Below the pieces are notes generated by a model that was given only the letters and a program-made list of their open reading frames with translations, had not been told where the DNA came from and did not search any database. 64,000 nucleotides of DNA from NCBI RefSeq assembly GCF_042682525.1, contig NZ_JBHUHP010000010.1, positions 395,358 through 459,357 of the forward strand, read 5' to 3'. Position numbers and translations under genes: made by a program. This DNA is from Blastococcus_B deserti. Its GTDB lineage: Bacteria > Actinomycetota > Actinomycetes > Mycobacteriales > Geodermatophilaceae. Positions 33,639 to 41,992 of this stretch are shown one piece after another (position 1 is the first letter of the stretch; every line of letters begins with the position of its first letter).

Positions 33639-33824
33639 TCAGGAGGTCGAGTGACCGGGATCCTGCGGGGGCCGTTGCGTCGGCAGGGGAGGAACCACCA
33701 GGGGACGGCGCCGTCGGCGCAGCTCCGGCAGCAGCCGGCGCCGGCGTGCCTCCTCGGCCAGCTGGCGGCTGGCGACGATCGACGCGGCGTCCGGCGTCGG
33801 CAGGTGGTTCCCGTGCATGCGCAT
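33639..33824 (-). CDS. Possible small basic protein
   Basis: A 61-aa open frame, MRMHGNHLPTPDAASI, with an arginine-rich centre and a proline-rich end. GAAGGGAGC directly precedes the ATG, the best argument that it is translated. Nothing known resembles it. It fills the interval between a lipoprotein gene and the unknown gene at 33919. Confidence 0.4.
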   Translation of the reverse strand: MRMHGNHLPTPDAASIVASRQLAEEARRRRLLPELRRRRRPLVVPPLPTQRPPQDPGHSTS

Positions 33825-33918
33825 GCTCCCTTCGCGGCCCCGCCTGTTGGACGCCGCGGCAAGGTGGCAAGGATGACACGTTCCGGCCTCGATTCGGTAA
33901 CAATCGGGCCCGGAAAAG

Positions 33919-34707
33919 TCAGCTGCGGGGCAGATCCAGGCCGGCCAGCGTCGCGGTGACGGCGTCTTCGTGCAGCAGGTCCAGCACGAGCAGCCGGTGC
34001 ACCAGCACGCCGCGCCGGGTGAGCCGCAGGTCAGCGGCGCGCAGCCGGGGAAGGGTCGCGCCGGGGCGCGCCGGCACCGGCGGCGGGTCCAGCAGGCCGG
34101 CGCGCTGGAGATCGGCGACGTCCTCGCGGGCGCCCCATGCCGACCACGCGCGCGGCTCGGACTCCAGCGGTGCCATGGGCAGCGGGATCCGGTCGCGACG
34201 GCCGACGCCGGCCAGCAGCGCCAGCTGCCGCCAGCTGAGCGACTCCGCCAGCCCCAGTGCCCGGACGGCGAGCTCGAGGTCGACGTCGGTGGAGACGGTC
34301 GCCTCCGCGAGCAGGTAGCCCAGGTGCCGGACCCGGCGCTCCTCGGTCGAGCGCCGTGCGGCCGCGACCACTGCCTCGGCCAGCTCGTCGGCGGCGGGGC
34401 GGCCGCCCGGCCGCGGGCCGAACCAGCCGTCGGAGCGGGCGGGACGGCCGTTCCGGTGCAGGGTCGCTGCGTACTCCACGGCGAAGGCCAGGGCGGCGCC
34501 CGCCCGCACCCGCTCGCGGGGCACCGGCACCGCGGCGGCCTCGTCGGCCACGGTCCGGAGGCTCGCGGCGAACCGGTCGCTGACCTGCACCATGGCCGCC
34601 GCCGGCTCGAAGACCACGGTCGCGGCCGCCCGGCACATCGAGCCGGCCACGGGGCCGCCGGCCTCGATCAGGTCGCGGCCGGTCGACGTCTGCTCGGATG
34701 CGGTCAC
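33919..34707 (-). CDS. Hypothetical protein in the nitrate region
   Basis: A 262-aa protein (or 277 aa from an ATG at 34752). It is mostly alpha-helical and alanine-rich, with a patch LAVRALGLAESLSWRQLALLAGVGRRDRIP that looks like a helix-turn-helix or helical repeat, and a C-terminal LTRRGVLVHRLLVLDLLH. The C-terminus has a winged-helix flavour, so a DNA-binding role is possible. It is divergent from narK with 145 bases between them, so the two may share a control region. Confidence 0.5.
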   Translation of the reverse strand: MTASEQTSTGRDLIEAGGPVAGSMCRAAATVVFEPAAAMVQVSDRFAASLRTVADEAAAVPVPRERVRAGAALAFAVEYAATLHRNGRPARSDGWFGPRPGGRPAADELAEAVVAAARRSTEERRVRHLGYLLAEATVSTDVDLELAVRALGLAESLSWRQLALLAGVGRRDRIPLPMAPLESEPRAWSAWGAREDVADLQRAGLLDPPPVPARPGATLPRLRAADLRLTRRGVLVHRLLVLDLLHEDAVTATLAGLDLPRS

Positions 34708-34781
34708 CCGGTGATCTTCGTCCGGCCGGGCCCACACCTGCACGCCGGGCACCGCGGCCTCACCACTGGGGGGCAGCCGCC

Positions 34782-34797
34782 GTGAGGGAAACGGAAC
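34782..34797 (+). promoter_or_regulatory. GTGAG-N6-GGAAC motif upstream of narK
   Basis: GTGAG GGAAAC GGAAC ends 55 bases before the narK ATG, matching the motif and distance seen at the nitrate reductase gene (27563-27578). The sequences downstream of the motif also align (GCCGG..GC..ACG..GGG..AAA), which suggests a shared, probably duplicated promoter. Confidence 0.5.
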
Positions 34798-34852
34798 ACG
34801 GGTTCAGTGCCGGGGCGACGCCGGGGAAACCCCGCGCTGCGACCGTCCTCGC

Positions 34853-36250
34853 ATGGCCGCCCCCACCCGCCCCGCCAGCCCGAGCGCCCCGTCCCGCACG
34901 GTCGTCGCGCCGCCCGCGAGCCGTGCAGGCGGATGGATCGACGACTGGCGCCCCGAGGACCCCCGGTTCTGGCGGACGACGGGCAGGAGGATCGCCCGTC
35001 GCAACCTCTTCTTCTCGATCTTCTCCGAGCACATCGGCTTCTCGATCTGGAGCCTGTGGTCGGTGCTCGTGCTCTTCCTGCCCGAGGCGGTCTACGGCAT
35101 CGACCCGGCCGGCAAGTTCCTGCTGACGACGCTGCCGACGGCGTTGGGGGCGCTGGTCCGGCTGCCCTACACCTTCGCCGTCGCGCGGTTCGGTGGCCGC
35201 AACTGGACCATCGTCAGCGCGGCACTGCTGCTGATCCCCACCCTCGCCACCGCGGCCGTCCTCGAACCCGGGGTGTCGTTCACGACCTTGCTGGTCGTCT
35301 CCTGCCTGGCCGGCGTCGGTGGCGGCAACTTCGCCAGCTCGATGGCCAACATCAACGCCTTCTACCCCGACCGGCTCAAGGGCTGGGCGCTCGGCCTCAA
35401 CGCCGGCGGGGGGAACCTCGGCGTCCCCGTCGTCCAGCTGGTCGGGCTGCTGGTCCTGGCCACGGTCGGCGCGGAGCACCCGCGGGTGATCCTGCTGGTC
35501 TACGTCCCGCTGGTCGTCGTCGCCGCCGTCGGTGCGGCGCTGCTCATGGACAACCTGACCACCGCCCGCAACCAGCCCCGCGCCATGCGCGAGGCCACCC
35601 GTGACCCGCACACCTGGATCATGTCGTTCCTCTACATCGGCACCTTCGGCTCGTTCATCGGCTTCGGGTTCGCCTTCGGCCAGGTGCTGCAGAACCAGTT
35701 CAGCGGGTCCTTCGCGACGCCGCTGGCCGCCGCCTCGCTCACCTGGCTGGGTCCGCTGCTGGGCTCGCTCGTCCGGCCCGTCGGCGGCACGCTGGCCGAC
35801 CGGTTCGGAGGAGCGCGGATCACCTGCTGGAACTTCGTCGCGATGGCGGTGGGGGGCGGCGTGGTGTGGACGGCGAGCCGGCTGGAGTCGCTGCCCCTGT
35901 TCGTCGTCGGCTTCGTCGCGTTGTTCGTGCTCAGCGGGATCGGCAACGGCTCGACCTACAAGATGATCCCGGCGATCTTCCGCGCGCAGGCGCTGCAGCA
36001 GGTCGCCGAGGGAGGTGACGCCGACGCCGCGGCCCGGCGGGCGCTGCGCATGTCGGGCGCGCTGATCGGGATCGCCGGGGCGATCGGCGCCTTCGGCGGC
36101 GTCCTGGTGAACCTGGCGTTCCGGCAGTCGTTCATGAGCACCGGCACCGGGGACTCCGCCTACCTGGCGTTCATCGCCTTCTACGTCGTCTGCGTCGCCG
36201 TCACCTGGGTCGTCTACCTCCGCCCGCGGCCGTCCCTCGGCGCGGTCTGA
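34853..36250 (+). CDS. narK: Nitrate/nitrite transporter of the NarK/NasA family
   Basis: A 465-aa major-facilitator protein. The N-terminal WRPEDPRFW segment before the first span, the NFASSMANINAFYPDRLKGWALGLNAGGGNLG stretch (parts of the nitrate signature; positions about 162-193) and a second GNGSTYKMIPAIF signature near residue 365 identify the nitrate/nitrite subfamily. It supplies nitrate to the reductases encoded at 27634-33070. The motif at 34782 suggests co-regulation with them. Confidence 0.94.
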   Translation: MAAPTRPASPSAPSRTVVAPPASRAGGWIDDWRPEDPRFWRTTGRRIARRNLFFSIFSEHIGFSIWSLWSVLVLFLPEAVYGIDPAGKFLLTTLPTALGALVRLPYTFAVARFGGRNWTIVSAALLLIPTLATAAVLEPGVSFTTLLVVSCLAGVGGGNFASSMANINAFYPDRLKGWALGLNAGGGNLGVPVVQLVGLLVLATVGAEHPRVILLVYVPLVVVAAVGAALLMDNLTTARNQPRAMREATRDPHTWIMSFLYIGTFGSFIGFGFAFGQVLQNQFSGSFATPLAAASLTWLGPLLGSLVRPVGGTLADRFGGARITCWNFVAMAVGGGVVWTASRLESLPLFVVGFVALFVLSGIGNGSTYKMIPAIFRAQALQQVAEGGDADAAARRALRMSGALIGIAGAIGAFGGVLVNLAFRQSFMSTGTGDSAYLAFIAFYVVCVAVTWVVYLRPRPSLGAV

Positions 36251-36290
36251 ACGGGCGGGGAGTGTCGGTGGGTGGTGCCACGATGCCGGC

Positions 36291-36866
36291 ATGGCGATCG
36301 AGGTACGTCCGGCGACCGACTTCGACGACGTGGCGACGATGGTCGGCCCCAAGCGCCCGGACGCCAACGCGTGCTGGTGCCTGAGCTACCGGATCCCGTC
36401 GAAGGAGAACCTGTCCCTGCGCGGTCCCGAGCGGGGGGAACGGGTGAGGGAGCTCGTGCGGCAGGATCCGCCGCCGGGGGTGCTCGCCTACGACGATGAC
36501 GAGGTGGTGGGCTGGGCGGCGGTCCACCCGCGCGCCGACACGGCCTTCGCGACGAACCGGAAGATCCCCCACCTCGACGACCTCGACGTGTGGGCGCTGT
36601 GGTGCGTCCGGGTGCGGCCCGGCCATCGGGGGAGGGGGATCGCCCACCACCTCGTCGACGGCGCCGTGGAGTTCGCCCGCGCCCACGGGGCGCCCGCGAT
36701 CGAGGCCTACCCGGTCGACAACGACGGCAGGAAGGTGGACCTCACCATGGCCTACGTCGGCACGAAGCGGCTCTTCGAGCGTGCCGGGTTCGTCAAGGTG
36801 GCCGACACGGACTCGGTCATCAACGGCTTCCCGCGAATCCTCATGCGGCTGGACCTGCGCCGATAG
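36291..36866 (+). CDS. GNAT-family N-acetyltransferase
   Basis: A 191-aa GNAT protein: VWALWCVRVRPGHRGRGIAHHLV near residue 100 is the acetyl-CoA motif, and LFERAGFVKVADT the C-terminal end. The N-terminus has a CWCLSYR patch typical of a subgroup of uncharacterised actinobacterial acetyltransferases. A CACGAT hexamer six bases before the ATG may be a -10 box. It lies between narK and the convergent regulator gene, but a role in nitrate use is not implied. Confidence 0.8.
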   Translation: MAIEVRPATDFDDVATMVGPKRPDANACWCLSYRIPSKENLSLRGPERGERVRELVRQDPPPGVLAYDDDEVVGWAAVHPRADTAFATNRKIPHLDDLDVWALWCVRVRPGHRGRGIAHHLVDGAVEFARAHGAPAIEAYPVDNDGRKVDLTMAYVGTKRLFERAGFVKVADTDSVINGFPRILMRLDLRR

Positions 36867-36930
36867 GGGAGACCTCCTCCCCACCGCTCGCACGCCCGGG
36901 GCGGCGCCCCGGCCGGGGCCGCTCCCGCGG
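36867..36930 (+). repeat. Partial hairpin repeat between convergent genes
   Basis: Directly after the acetyltransferase stop: GGAGACCTCCTCCCCACCGC, then CTCGCACGCCCGGGGCGGCG, then CCCGGCCGGGGCC. It matches the left arm and centre of the dispersed repeat, with a degraded right arm, and may end both convergent transcripts. Confidence 0.5.
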
Positions 36931-36932
36931 GC

Positions 36933-38048
36933 TCAGACCTTGAGGCGGTAACCGCGCTTGACCACCGTCTCGACGACGGGGGCGCCGAGCGCGGCACGCA
37001 GCCGGGTGACGGCCATCTCCACCGCGTGCCCGTCCCCGCCGCCGGGCAGCGACGCGATCAGCTCGGCCCGCGGCACCACGTGCCCCGGTCGGCGGGCGAG
37101 CTCCCGCAGCACCGCCATGGGCCCGGGGGCGAGCTCCACGAGCCGTCCGTCCAGCACCGCGGCGTACCCGCGGACCTGCAGCGTGTGCGGCCCCAGCCGC
37201 AGGACCGGGTCGCGCTCGGGGAGCCGGGCGACGACCTCGCGGGCGAGCGCGCCGAGGCGGGCCCGCTCGGGCTGGAAGGACGGGATGCCCGCCGCGTCCA
37301 GCGGGCCGGCGGTGACCGGACCGACGGCGACGGCGAGGACCCGGTCGTTCAGCGCGCGCACGACGTCGGCGCGCCGGCCCAGCTCCTCGGCCACGGTGAG
37401 CAGGCTGGCCGCGGCGGGAGCGCTGGTGAACGTCACCGCGTCGACCCCACCCGCGACGATCGTGCCCACCAGCCGGCGCACCGGGGCGACGTCCTCGGGC
37501 AGCACCCAGCGGTAGACCGGCACGGTCACGACCTCGGCACCGGACGCCCGCAGCCCCGCGACGAGGTCGGGCAGTGGGTCGCCGTGCAGCTGGACGGCGA
37601 TCCGCCGTCCCTCCAGCGGCCCCTCCGCACCGGACATCAGGTGGGAGAGCACCTCCGCGGAGGACTCCGACTCCGGGGACCACGCGTCGACCAGGCCCGC
37701 GCCGCGGATGGCGCCGCGGGCCTTGGGGCCGCGGGCGAGCACGCGGGCGGGCCGGAGGTGCTCGACCAGCGGCAGGTCCCACGCCTCGGCGGCCTCGAGC
37801 CAGCCGCGGAAGCCGACGCCGGTGGTGGCGACGACGAGGTCGACCGGCCGGGCCAGGACCTCACGGGTGGCCGCCACGAGCTCGGCGTCGTCGGCCAGCG
37901 GCACGATCCGGATGGCCGGTGCGTGGACGACCCGGGCTCCCCGCCGGTCGAGCAGCGCGCCCAGCTCCTCCTTGCGGCGGGCGGCGGTGACCGCCACCGT
38001 GTAGCCGGCCAGCGGCAGGAGCTCGGCGTCCGGAACGGTCTCGGTCAC
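36933..38048 (-). CDS. nnaR: NnaR-like regulator: uroporphyrinogen-III-synthase-like domain plus winged helix
   Basis: A 371-aa two-domain protein. Residues 1-265 resemble uroporphyrinogen-III synthase (YTVAVTAARRKEELGALLDRRGA, VDAVTFTSAPAAASLL); residues 280-371 are an OmpR-type winged helix (VELAPGPMAVLRELARRPGHVV, AVTRLRAALG, VVKRGYRLKV). This combination is known from NnaR, which controls nitrate/nitrite assimilation genes in Streptomyces and mycobacteria. Its position next to narK and nirBD supports the same role. GTG at 38048 is chosen because no ATG with proper spacing is seen. Confidence 0.85.
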   Translation of the reverse strand: MTETVPDAELLPLAGYTVAVTAARRKEELGALLDRRGARVVHAPAIRIVPLADDAELVAATREVLARPVDLVVATTGVGFRGWLEAAEAWDLPLVEHLRPARVLARGPKARGAIRGAGLVDAWSPESESSAEVLSHLMSGAEGPLEGRRIAVQLHGDPLPDLVAGLRASGAEVVTVPVYRWVLPEDVAPVRRLVGTIVAGGVDAVTFTSAPAAASLLTVAEELGRRADVVRALNDRVLAVAVGPVTAGPLDAAGIPSFQPERARLGALAREVVARLPERDPVLRLGPHTLQVRGYAAVLDGRLVELAPGPMAVLRELARRPGHVVPRAELIASLPGGGDGHAVEMAVTRLRAALGAPVVETVVKRGYRLKV

Positions 38049-38115
38049 GGCTCCATGGTGCGGCGTCCGTGTTCCGGGCGTGTGTCCCGGGGATGAGACG
38101 CGTCGCACGCCCGGC

Positions 38116-38721
38116 TCAGGGCAGCAGCAGGAATCCTCGGTCGTCGGCCGCGGCTGTGCCGTCGACCCGCACATCGGCGCGGGCGCGGGTGCCCTCCCGG
38201 GTGAACTCGGTGGCCTCGGTGACCTGCCAGCGGCGCCACTGCGGCGCCAGGTCCGCCCCGTCGCGGGCCAGCCCGCGCGCCACCCGCAGCTCCGCCGGGG
38301 CCTCGACCCAGATGCGCAGCGCCGTCCACCGGTCGAGGCAGCGGGGGCTGCTGCCGCACCCCTCGACGACCAGGACCGGGCGGACCGGCACGGTCGTCGC
38401 CTCGCGCGCGAACCGCTCCGCCGCCCAGTCGTACCGGTGGAACGCGCCCTGGCGGCCCTCGGCCAGCGGCCGCAGCACGCCGGCTTCCAGCCGGGCCACG
38501 GCCCCGGTGATCGTCCAGCCCGCGTAGAGGTCCTCCAGGTGGACCAGGGCGGCGGCCCCGCCGAGCGCGGTCGCCAGCCGGCCGGCGACCGTGGTCTTGC
38601 CCGAGCCGGCCGGGCCGTCGAGGCAGACGAGGCGGACGCCGCCCAGCCGCGCCGGGGCCGCCTCGACCCGCGCGGCCAGCTCCGCGACGGCGAGCGCCCT
38701 CAGCGGACGGCGAGGGTCCAC
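38116..38721 (-). CDS. P-loop kinase, uridine-kinase-like
   Basis: A 201-aa protein with a Walker A motif LDGPAGSGKTTVAGRLA near residue 32 and a second conserved block VVEGCGSS. It resembles small uridine-kinase-like ATPases of actinobacteria. The start is uncertain: the GTG at 38721 lies inside the upstream hydrolase gene (22-base overlap); a CTG at the CTGA junction of the two genes is an alternative. Translational coupling with the hydrolase is likely. Confidence 0.7.
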   Translation of the reverse strand: MDPRRPLRALAVAELAARVEAAPARLGGVRLVCLDGPAGSGKTTVAGRLATALGGAAALVHLEDLYAGWTITGAVARLEAGVLRPLAEGRQGAFHRYDWAAERFAREATTVPVRPVLVVEGCGSSPRCLDRWTALRIWVEAPAELRVARGLARDGADLAPQWRRWQVTEATEFTREGTRARADVRVDGTAAADDRGFLLLP

Positions 38722-39749
38722 GTCGGCACCGGGCCGCCGCTGCCGACGACCAGCCCGCGGGAGGCCAGCACGCGGAGGTGGGCGTCGGTCTCGGTCACCG
38801 CGAAGATGCGCATCCGCCGCTCGTACTCGTCCCACGGCCGCGACCAGGTGAGGTGGGCCGCGAGTTGCCACGGCGTCGACCCCGGATCGGCCCGGACGGC
38901 GGCGAGCAGCTCCGTCAGCCGCAGCTCGTGGTGCGCGGTGAGCGCGTCGACCCGGGAGTCGAGGCCGCGGAAGCGCCATTCGTGGGCCGGCAGCACCTCG
39001 GCGGGATCCAGCTCGCGGACGGCGGCCAGCGAGGCGAGGTAGTCGCCCAGCGGATCGGCTGATCCCGCGAAGGTGGTCGAGACGTTCGGGCTGATGCGGG
39101 GCAGCACGTGGTCGCCCGAGAAGAACAGGCGGGTCCGTTCCTCGGCGAAGCACAGGTGGCCCGGTGTGTGCCCCGGCGTGTGGACGGCGCGCATCCGCCA
39201 CCCCGGGAAGTCGGCCTGCTCGCCGTCCTCCAGGAGCCGGTCGGCAACGGCCATCCGCGTGAACGACTCCAGTCGGTCGGGCGGACCCACGTCGGACACC
39301 GCGTCCTCGCGGTCGGCGCCGAGACCGACGAGGAACTCCACCTCGGACGCGACGAAGGCAGCCGCGCCCGCGGCGGAGATCCGGCCGACCGACGACGCGT
39401 CGGCGGGGTGCATGGCGACCCAGGCGCCGGTCGCCTCCCGCAGCCGGGCGGCGAGGCCCAGGTGGTCGAAGTGCAGGTGGGTCACCAGCACCCCCCGGAC
39501 GTCGTGGACGCCGGCGCCGATCGCGGCCAGGCCACCGGTGAGCGCGGCCCAGCTGTCGTCGCTGCCCCATCCGGCGTCGAGCAGGCCGAGACCTCCGCCG
39601 TCCAGCGCGAACACGTGGACGGTCACGTACCGCAGGGGGTTGTGCGGGATGGGCACGGGGACGGCCCACAGATCGGGGCGCAGTTGCTCCACCGGGGGCA
39701 GCGCGCGGGCCTGCCAGGCCTCGTGCTGGGCGGTGCCGGTGATCTCCAC
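38700..39749 (-). CDS. MBL-fold metallohydrolase
   Basis: A 349-aa metallo-beta-lactamase-fold protein. The zinc motif is THLHFDHLG near residue 90; further ligands are in VHTPGHTPGHL and FSGDHVLP. The C-terminal third has a winged-helix-like part (LTWSRPWDEYERRMRIFAVTETDAHLRVLAS), as in the LACTB2-type hydrolases. Possible substrates are thioesters or RNA; the sequence does not decide. Confidence 0.85.
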   Translation of the reverse strand: MEITGTAQHEAWQARALPPVEQLRPDLWAVPVPIPHNPLRYVTVHVFALDGGGLGLLDAGWGSDDSWAALTGGLAAIGAGVHDVRGVLVTHLHFDHLGLAARLREATGAWVAMHPADASSVGRISAAGAAAFVASEVEFLVGLGADREDAVSDVGPPDRLESFTRMAVADRLLEDGEQADFPGWRMRAVHTPGHTPGHLCFAEERTRLFFSGDHVLPRISPNVSTTFAGSADPLGDYLASLAAVRELDPAEVLPAHEWRFRGLDSRVDALTAHHELRLTELLAAVRADPGSTPWQLAAHLTWSRPWDEYERRMRIFAVTETDAHLRVLASRGLVVGSGGPVPTWTLAVR

Positions 39750-39805
39750 GGGCTCGCACTCTGCCAGCCGGTCACACCGGGTCAGGCAGCTGCCACCATG
39801 GCGGA

Positions 39806-40291
39806 GTGACCCGCACTCCTCCCGACCGGCTGACGGCCGTGCCCCGCCGGATGCGCCAGCTGTGCGCCGCCCTCGGCGTCGTCGTCGTGGTTGTGGCGGT
39901 GGTCGTCGCGATCTCCCTGAAGGAGACGACCAACACCGTCGTCACCTACCGCACCTCCGACCAGGTGGCGATCGTCGGCCTCGGCCTGTTGCTCGCCGCC
40001 GGGATCGTCTTCCTCGGCCGGTCGCGGGTGGATGCCGACACCGAGGGGGTGCACGTCCGCAACCTGGTCGTCCATCACCAGCTGCCCTGGCAGGCGGTGC
40101 GGGCCGTGCGCTTCGAGCGGAAGTCGGCGTGGGCGTCGCTGCTGCTGGAGAACGGTGACGAGGTCTCGCTGCTCGCGGTGCAGGCCGTGGACAAGGAGCA
40201 CGCGGTGCGGGCCGTCGAGGGTCTGCGCGCGCTGCGCGCGGCGGCGCGGGCGAACGACCCGGTGCCGCCGCCGCTGCTGTACGACAGCTGA
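39806..40291 (+). CDS. PH-domain membrane protein
   Basis: A 161-aa protein with two membrane segments (residues 20-40 and 53-70) followed by a bacterial PH-like domain: VDADTEGVHVRNLVVHHQLPWQAVRAVRFERKSAWASLLLENGD (positions about 73-116). Proteins of this kind are almost universal in actinobacteria near ribosomal or riboflavin genes, without assigned function. GTG start, with CACCAT six bases upstream as possible -10. Confidence 0.75.
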   Translation: MTRTPPDRLTAVPRRMRQLCAALGVVVVVVAVVVAISLKETTNTVVTYRTSDQVAIVGLGLLLAAGIVFLGRSRVDADTEGVHVRNLVVHHQLPWQAVRAVRFERKSAWASLLLENGDEVSLLAVQAVDKEHAVRAVEGLRALRAAARANDPVPPPLLYDS

Positions 40292-40296
40292 GCGAG

Positions 40297-40325
40297 GCCC
40301 CTGCCCCCGCCGCTGCAGGGCGGCC
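40297..40325 (+). terminator. Short hairpin after the PH-domain gene
   Basis: GGCCCCTGC...GCAGGGCGGCC forms a short stem six bases after the stop codon. It is a shrunken relative of the dispersed hairpin repeats and could stop transcription before the infC leader. Confidence 0.5.
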
Positions 40326-40375
40326 GGGACGACCGGAATGACCATCGGGCGCGCGGCGCTGTAGAGTAGGTGCGC

Positions 40376-40648
40376 CTCCCCCCGCTACATCGAGGCGCGC
40401 GAACCATCCAGCGGCCCCACCCCGGGCCGCTGAACCAAGAGGAGCCCGCTCCCACCTGACGCCGTCCAGGCGACCAGGTCCCCGGATCGCGAGAGCCGGC
40501 CACCGGTCGGTTCTCGCGGCGCGCACGCCCCCGCACGGGCGTGCGTTACCGGTGAGACGGGCCCCGTGAGCTGACGCTCCGGGGCTCTCGTCCTTCCGGC
40601 ACCGGGACGGGCCAGCGACTCCTCACAGGCGACAGCAGAGGAGAGGCC
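40376..40648 (+). promoter_or_regulatory. Structured leader of the infC-rpmI-rplT operon
   Basis: A leader of about 270 bases without a gene. TAGAGTAGGT near 40363 may hold the -10 box. Three stems are visible: GCGAGAGCCGGC/GTCGGTTCTCGC (40488-40516, with G-U pairs), CGCACGCCC/GGGCGTGCG (40521-40544) and GGGCCCCG/CGGGGCTC (about 40559-40588). In many bacteria this operon is autoregulated by L20 or IF3 through such leaders; an attenuator is plausible here, but the fold has not been matched to a known family. Confidence 0.5.
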
Positions 40649-41236
40649 ATCAGCGAGCCCCGTATCAACGACCGTATCCGCGTTCCCGAGGTCCGCCTGG
40701 TCGGACCCGAGGGCGAGCAGGTCGGCATCGTGCCGATCGGCGAGGCCCTGCGCCTGGCGCAGGACGCGGAGCTCGACCTCGTCGAGGTCGCGCCCATGGC
40801 GCGGCCGCCGGTCGCGAAGCTCATGGACTACGGGAAGTTCAAGTACGAGTCCGCCCAGAAGGCCCGCGAGGCCCGGCGGAACCAGGCGCTCACCGTCATC
40901 AAGGAGATGCGGCTGCGCCTCAAGATCGACCCGCACGACTACGAGACCAAGAAGGGCCACGTCGAGCGCTTCCTCAAGGGCGGCGACAAGGTCAAGATCA
41001 CCGTCATGTTCCGTGGCCGGGAGCAGTCCCGCCCGGAGATGGGCTACCGGCTGCTGCAGCGGCTGGCCGCCGACGTCAGCGAGCTGGGCGTCGTCGAGTC
41101 CAACCCCAAGCAGGACGGCCGCAACATGGTCATGGTGATCGCTCCGCACCGGAACCAGGCGGCCACCGACGCCGGACGCCGCCAGGCCAAGGCCGACAAG
41201 GCAGCCGCGGCCGAGGAGCAGGCGCCCAGCGCCTGA
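40649..41236 (+). CDS. infC: Translation initiation factor IF-3, started at AUC
   Basis: IF-3, 195 aa, binds the 30S subunit and checks initiator tRNA and start codon. The N-terminal (S)EPRINDRIRVPEVRLVGPEGEQ and C-terminal (KVKITVMFRGREQSRPEMG) domains are complete. The only start that gives the full conserved N-terminus is ATC at 40649, preceded by AGAGGAGAG at ideal spacing; the next GTG (40730) would cut off 27 conserved residues. Rare AUU/AUC starts in infC are known from other bacteria, where IF-3 discriminates against its own message. Confidence 0.93.
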   Translation: MSEPRINDRIRVPEVRLVGPEGEQVGIVPIGEALRLAQDAELDLVEVAPMARPPVAKLMDYGKFKYESAQKAREARRNQALTVIKEMRLRLKIDPHDYETKKGHVERFLKGGDKVKITVMFRGREQSRPEMGYRLLQRLAADVSELGVVESNPKQDGRNMVMVIAPHRNQAATDAGRRQAKADKAAAAEEQAPSA

Positions 41237-41238
41237 GA

Positions 41239-41292
41239 AAGGACCTTCCTGCCCCCGCCACGAGCTCGCGGCGGAACCCTGCAGGAAGGCCG
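41239..41292 (+). repeat. Hairpin repeat between infC and rpmI
   Basis: AAGGACCTTCCTGC and GCAGGAAGGCC pair around a GAGCTCGCGGCGG centre, three bases after the infC stop. Being inside an operon, it either reduces rpmI-rplT expression or is read through; a bare terminator would be harmful here. Confidence 0.75.
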
Positions 41293-41376
41293 AAGACCGC
41301 AGCACCGAGACGGTCGCCGCCGTCCCGCAGCCTTGTGCTGCCGACGGCGCCGACACCAGACGACAGGACGAGGGAC

Positions 41377-41571
41377 ATGCCGAAGCAGAAGACCCACAAG
41401 GGCACCGCGAAGCGGATCCGTGTCACGGGCAGTGGCAAGTTGGTGCGTGAGCACACCAACAACCAGCACAAGTTCGAGCACAAGTCCTCGTCGCGCAAGC
41501 GGCGGGTCAAGGGCATCGGCGTGCTGTCGAAGGCCGACACGAAGAGCATGAAGAAGCTGCTCGGTATCTGA
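41377..41571 (+). CDS. rpmI: 50S ribosomal protein L35
   Basis: A 64-aa basic ribosomal protein, MPKQKTHKGTAKRIRVTGSG to KSMKKLLGI, of the normal family length. The ATG at 41377 has a GAGGGAC before it. It sits in the conserved order infC-rpmI-rplT. Confidence 0.97.
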   Translation: MPKQKTHKGTAKRIRVTGSGKLVREHTNNQHKFEHKSSSRKRRVKGIGVLSKADTKSMKKLLGI

Positions 41572-41606
41572 CCGCCCCTCCGTAACGAGAAGACAGGAGC
41601 TCTCAC

Positions 41607-41990
41607 GTGGCACGCGTGAAGCGGGCGGTCCACGCCCAGAAGAAGCGCCGTACGATCCTCGAGGCCGCCAGCGGTTACCGCGGCCAGCGGTCGCGGCTGT
41701 ACCGCAAGGCCAAGGAGCAGATCCTCCACTCGGCCACCTACAACTACCGCGACCGGAAGGTCCGCAAGGGTGACTTCCGCAAGCTGTGGATCACCCGGAT
41801 CAACGCCGCGGCGCGGCTCAACGACATGACCTACAACCGGTTCATGCAGGGCCTCAAGCTCGCCGGCATCGAGCTGGACCGTCGCGTCCTGGCCGAGCTC
41901 GCCGTGAACGAGCCGGCCGTCTTCGCCACGCTGGTGGAGAGCGCCCGGGCGGCGGTCGCCGCCGCTCCGGCGGACGACGCCGCTGCCTGA
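41607..41990 (+). CDS. rplT: 50S ribosomal protein L20
   Basis: A 127-aa assembly protein for 23S rRNA. MARVKRAVHAQKKRRT and YKAKEQILHSATYNYRDRKVRKGDFR-type sequence (quoted in part) are diagnostic. GTG start with AGGAG eight bases upstream. In other bacteria L20 represses the operon through the leader. Confidence 0.97.
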   Translation: MARVKRAVHAQKKRRTILEAASGYRGQRSRLYRKAKEQILHSATYNYRDRKVRKGDFRKLWITRINAAARLNDMTYNRFMQGLKLAGIELDRRVLAELAVNEPAVFATLVESARAAVAAAPADDAAA

Positions 41991-41992
41991 GC

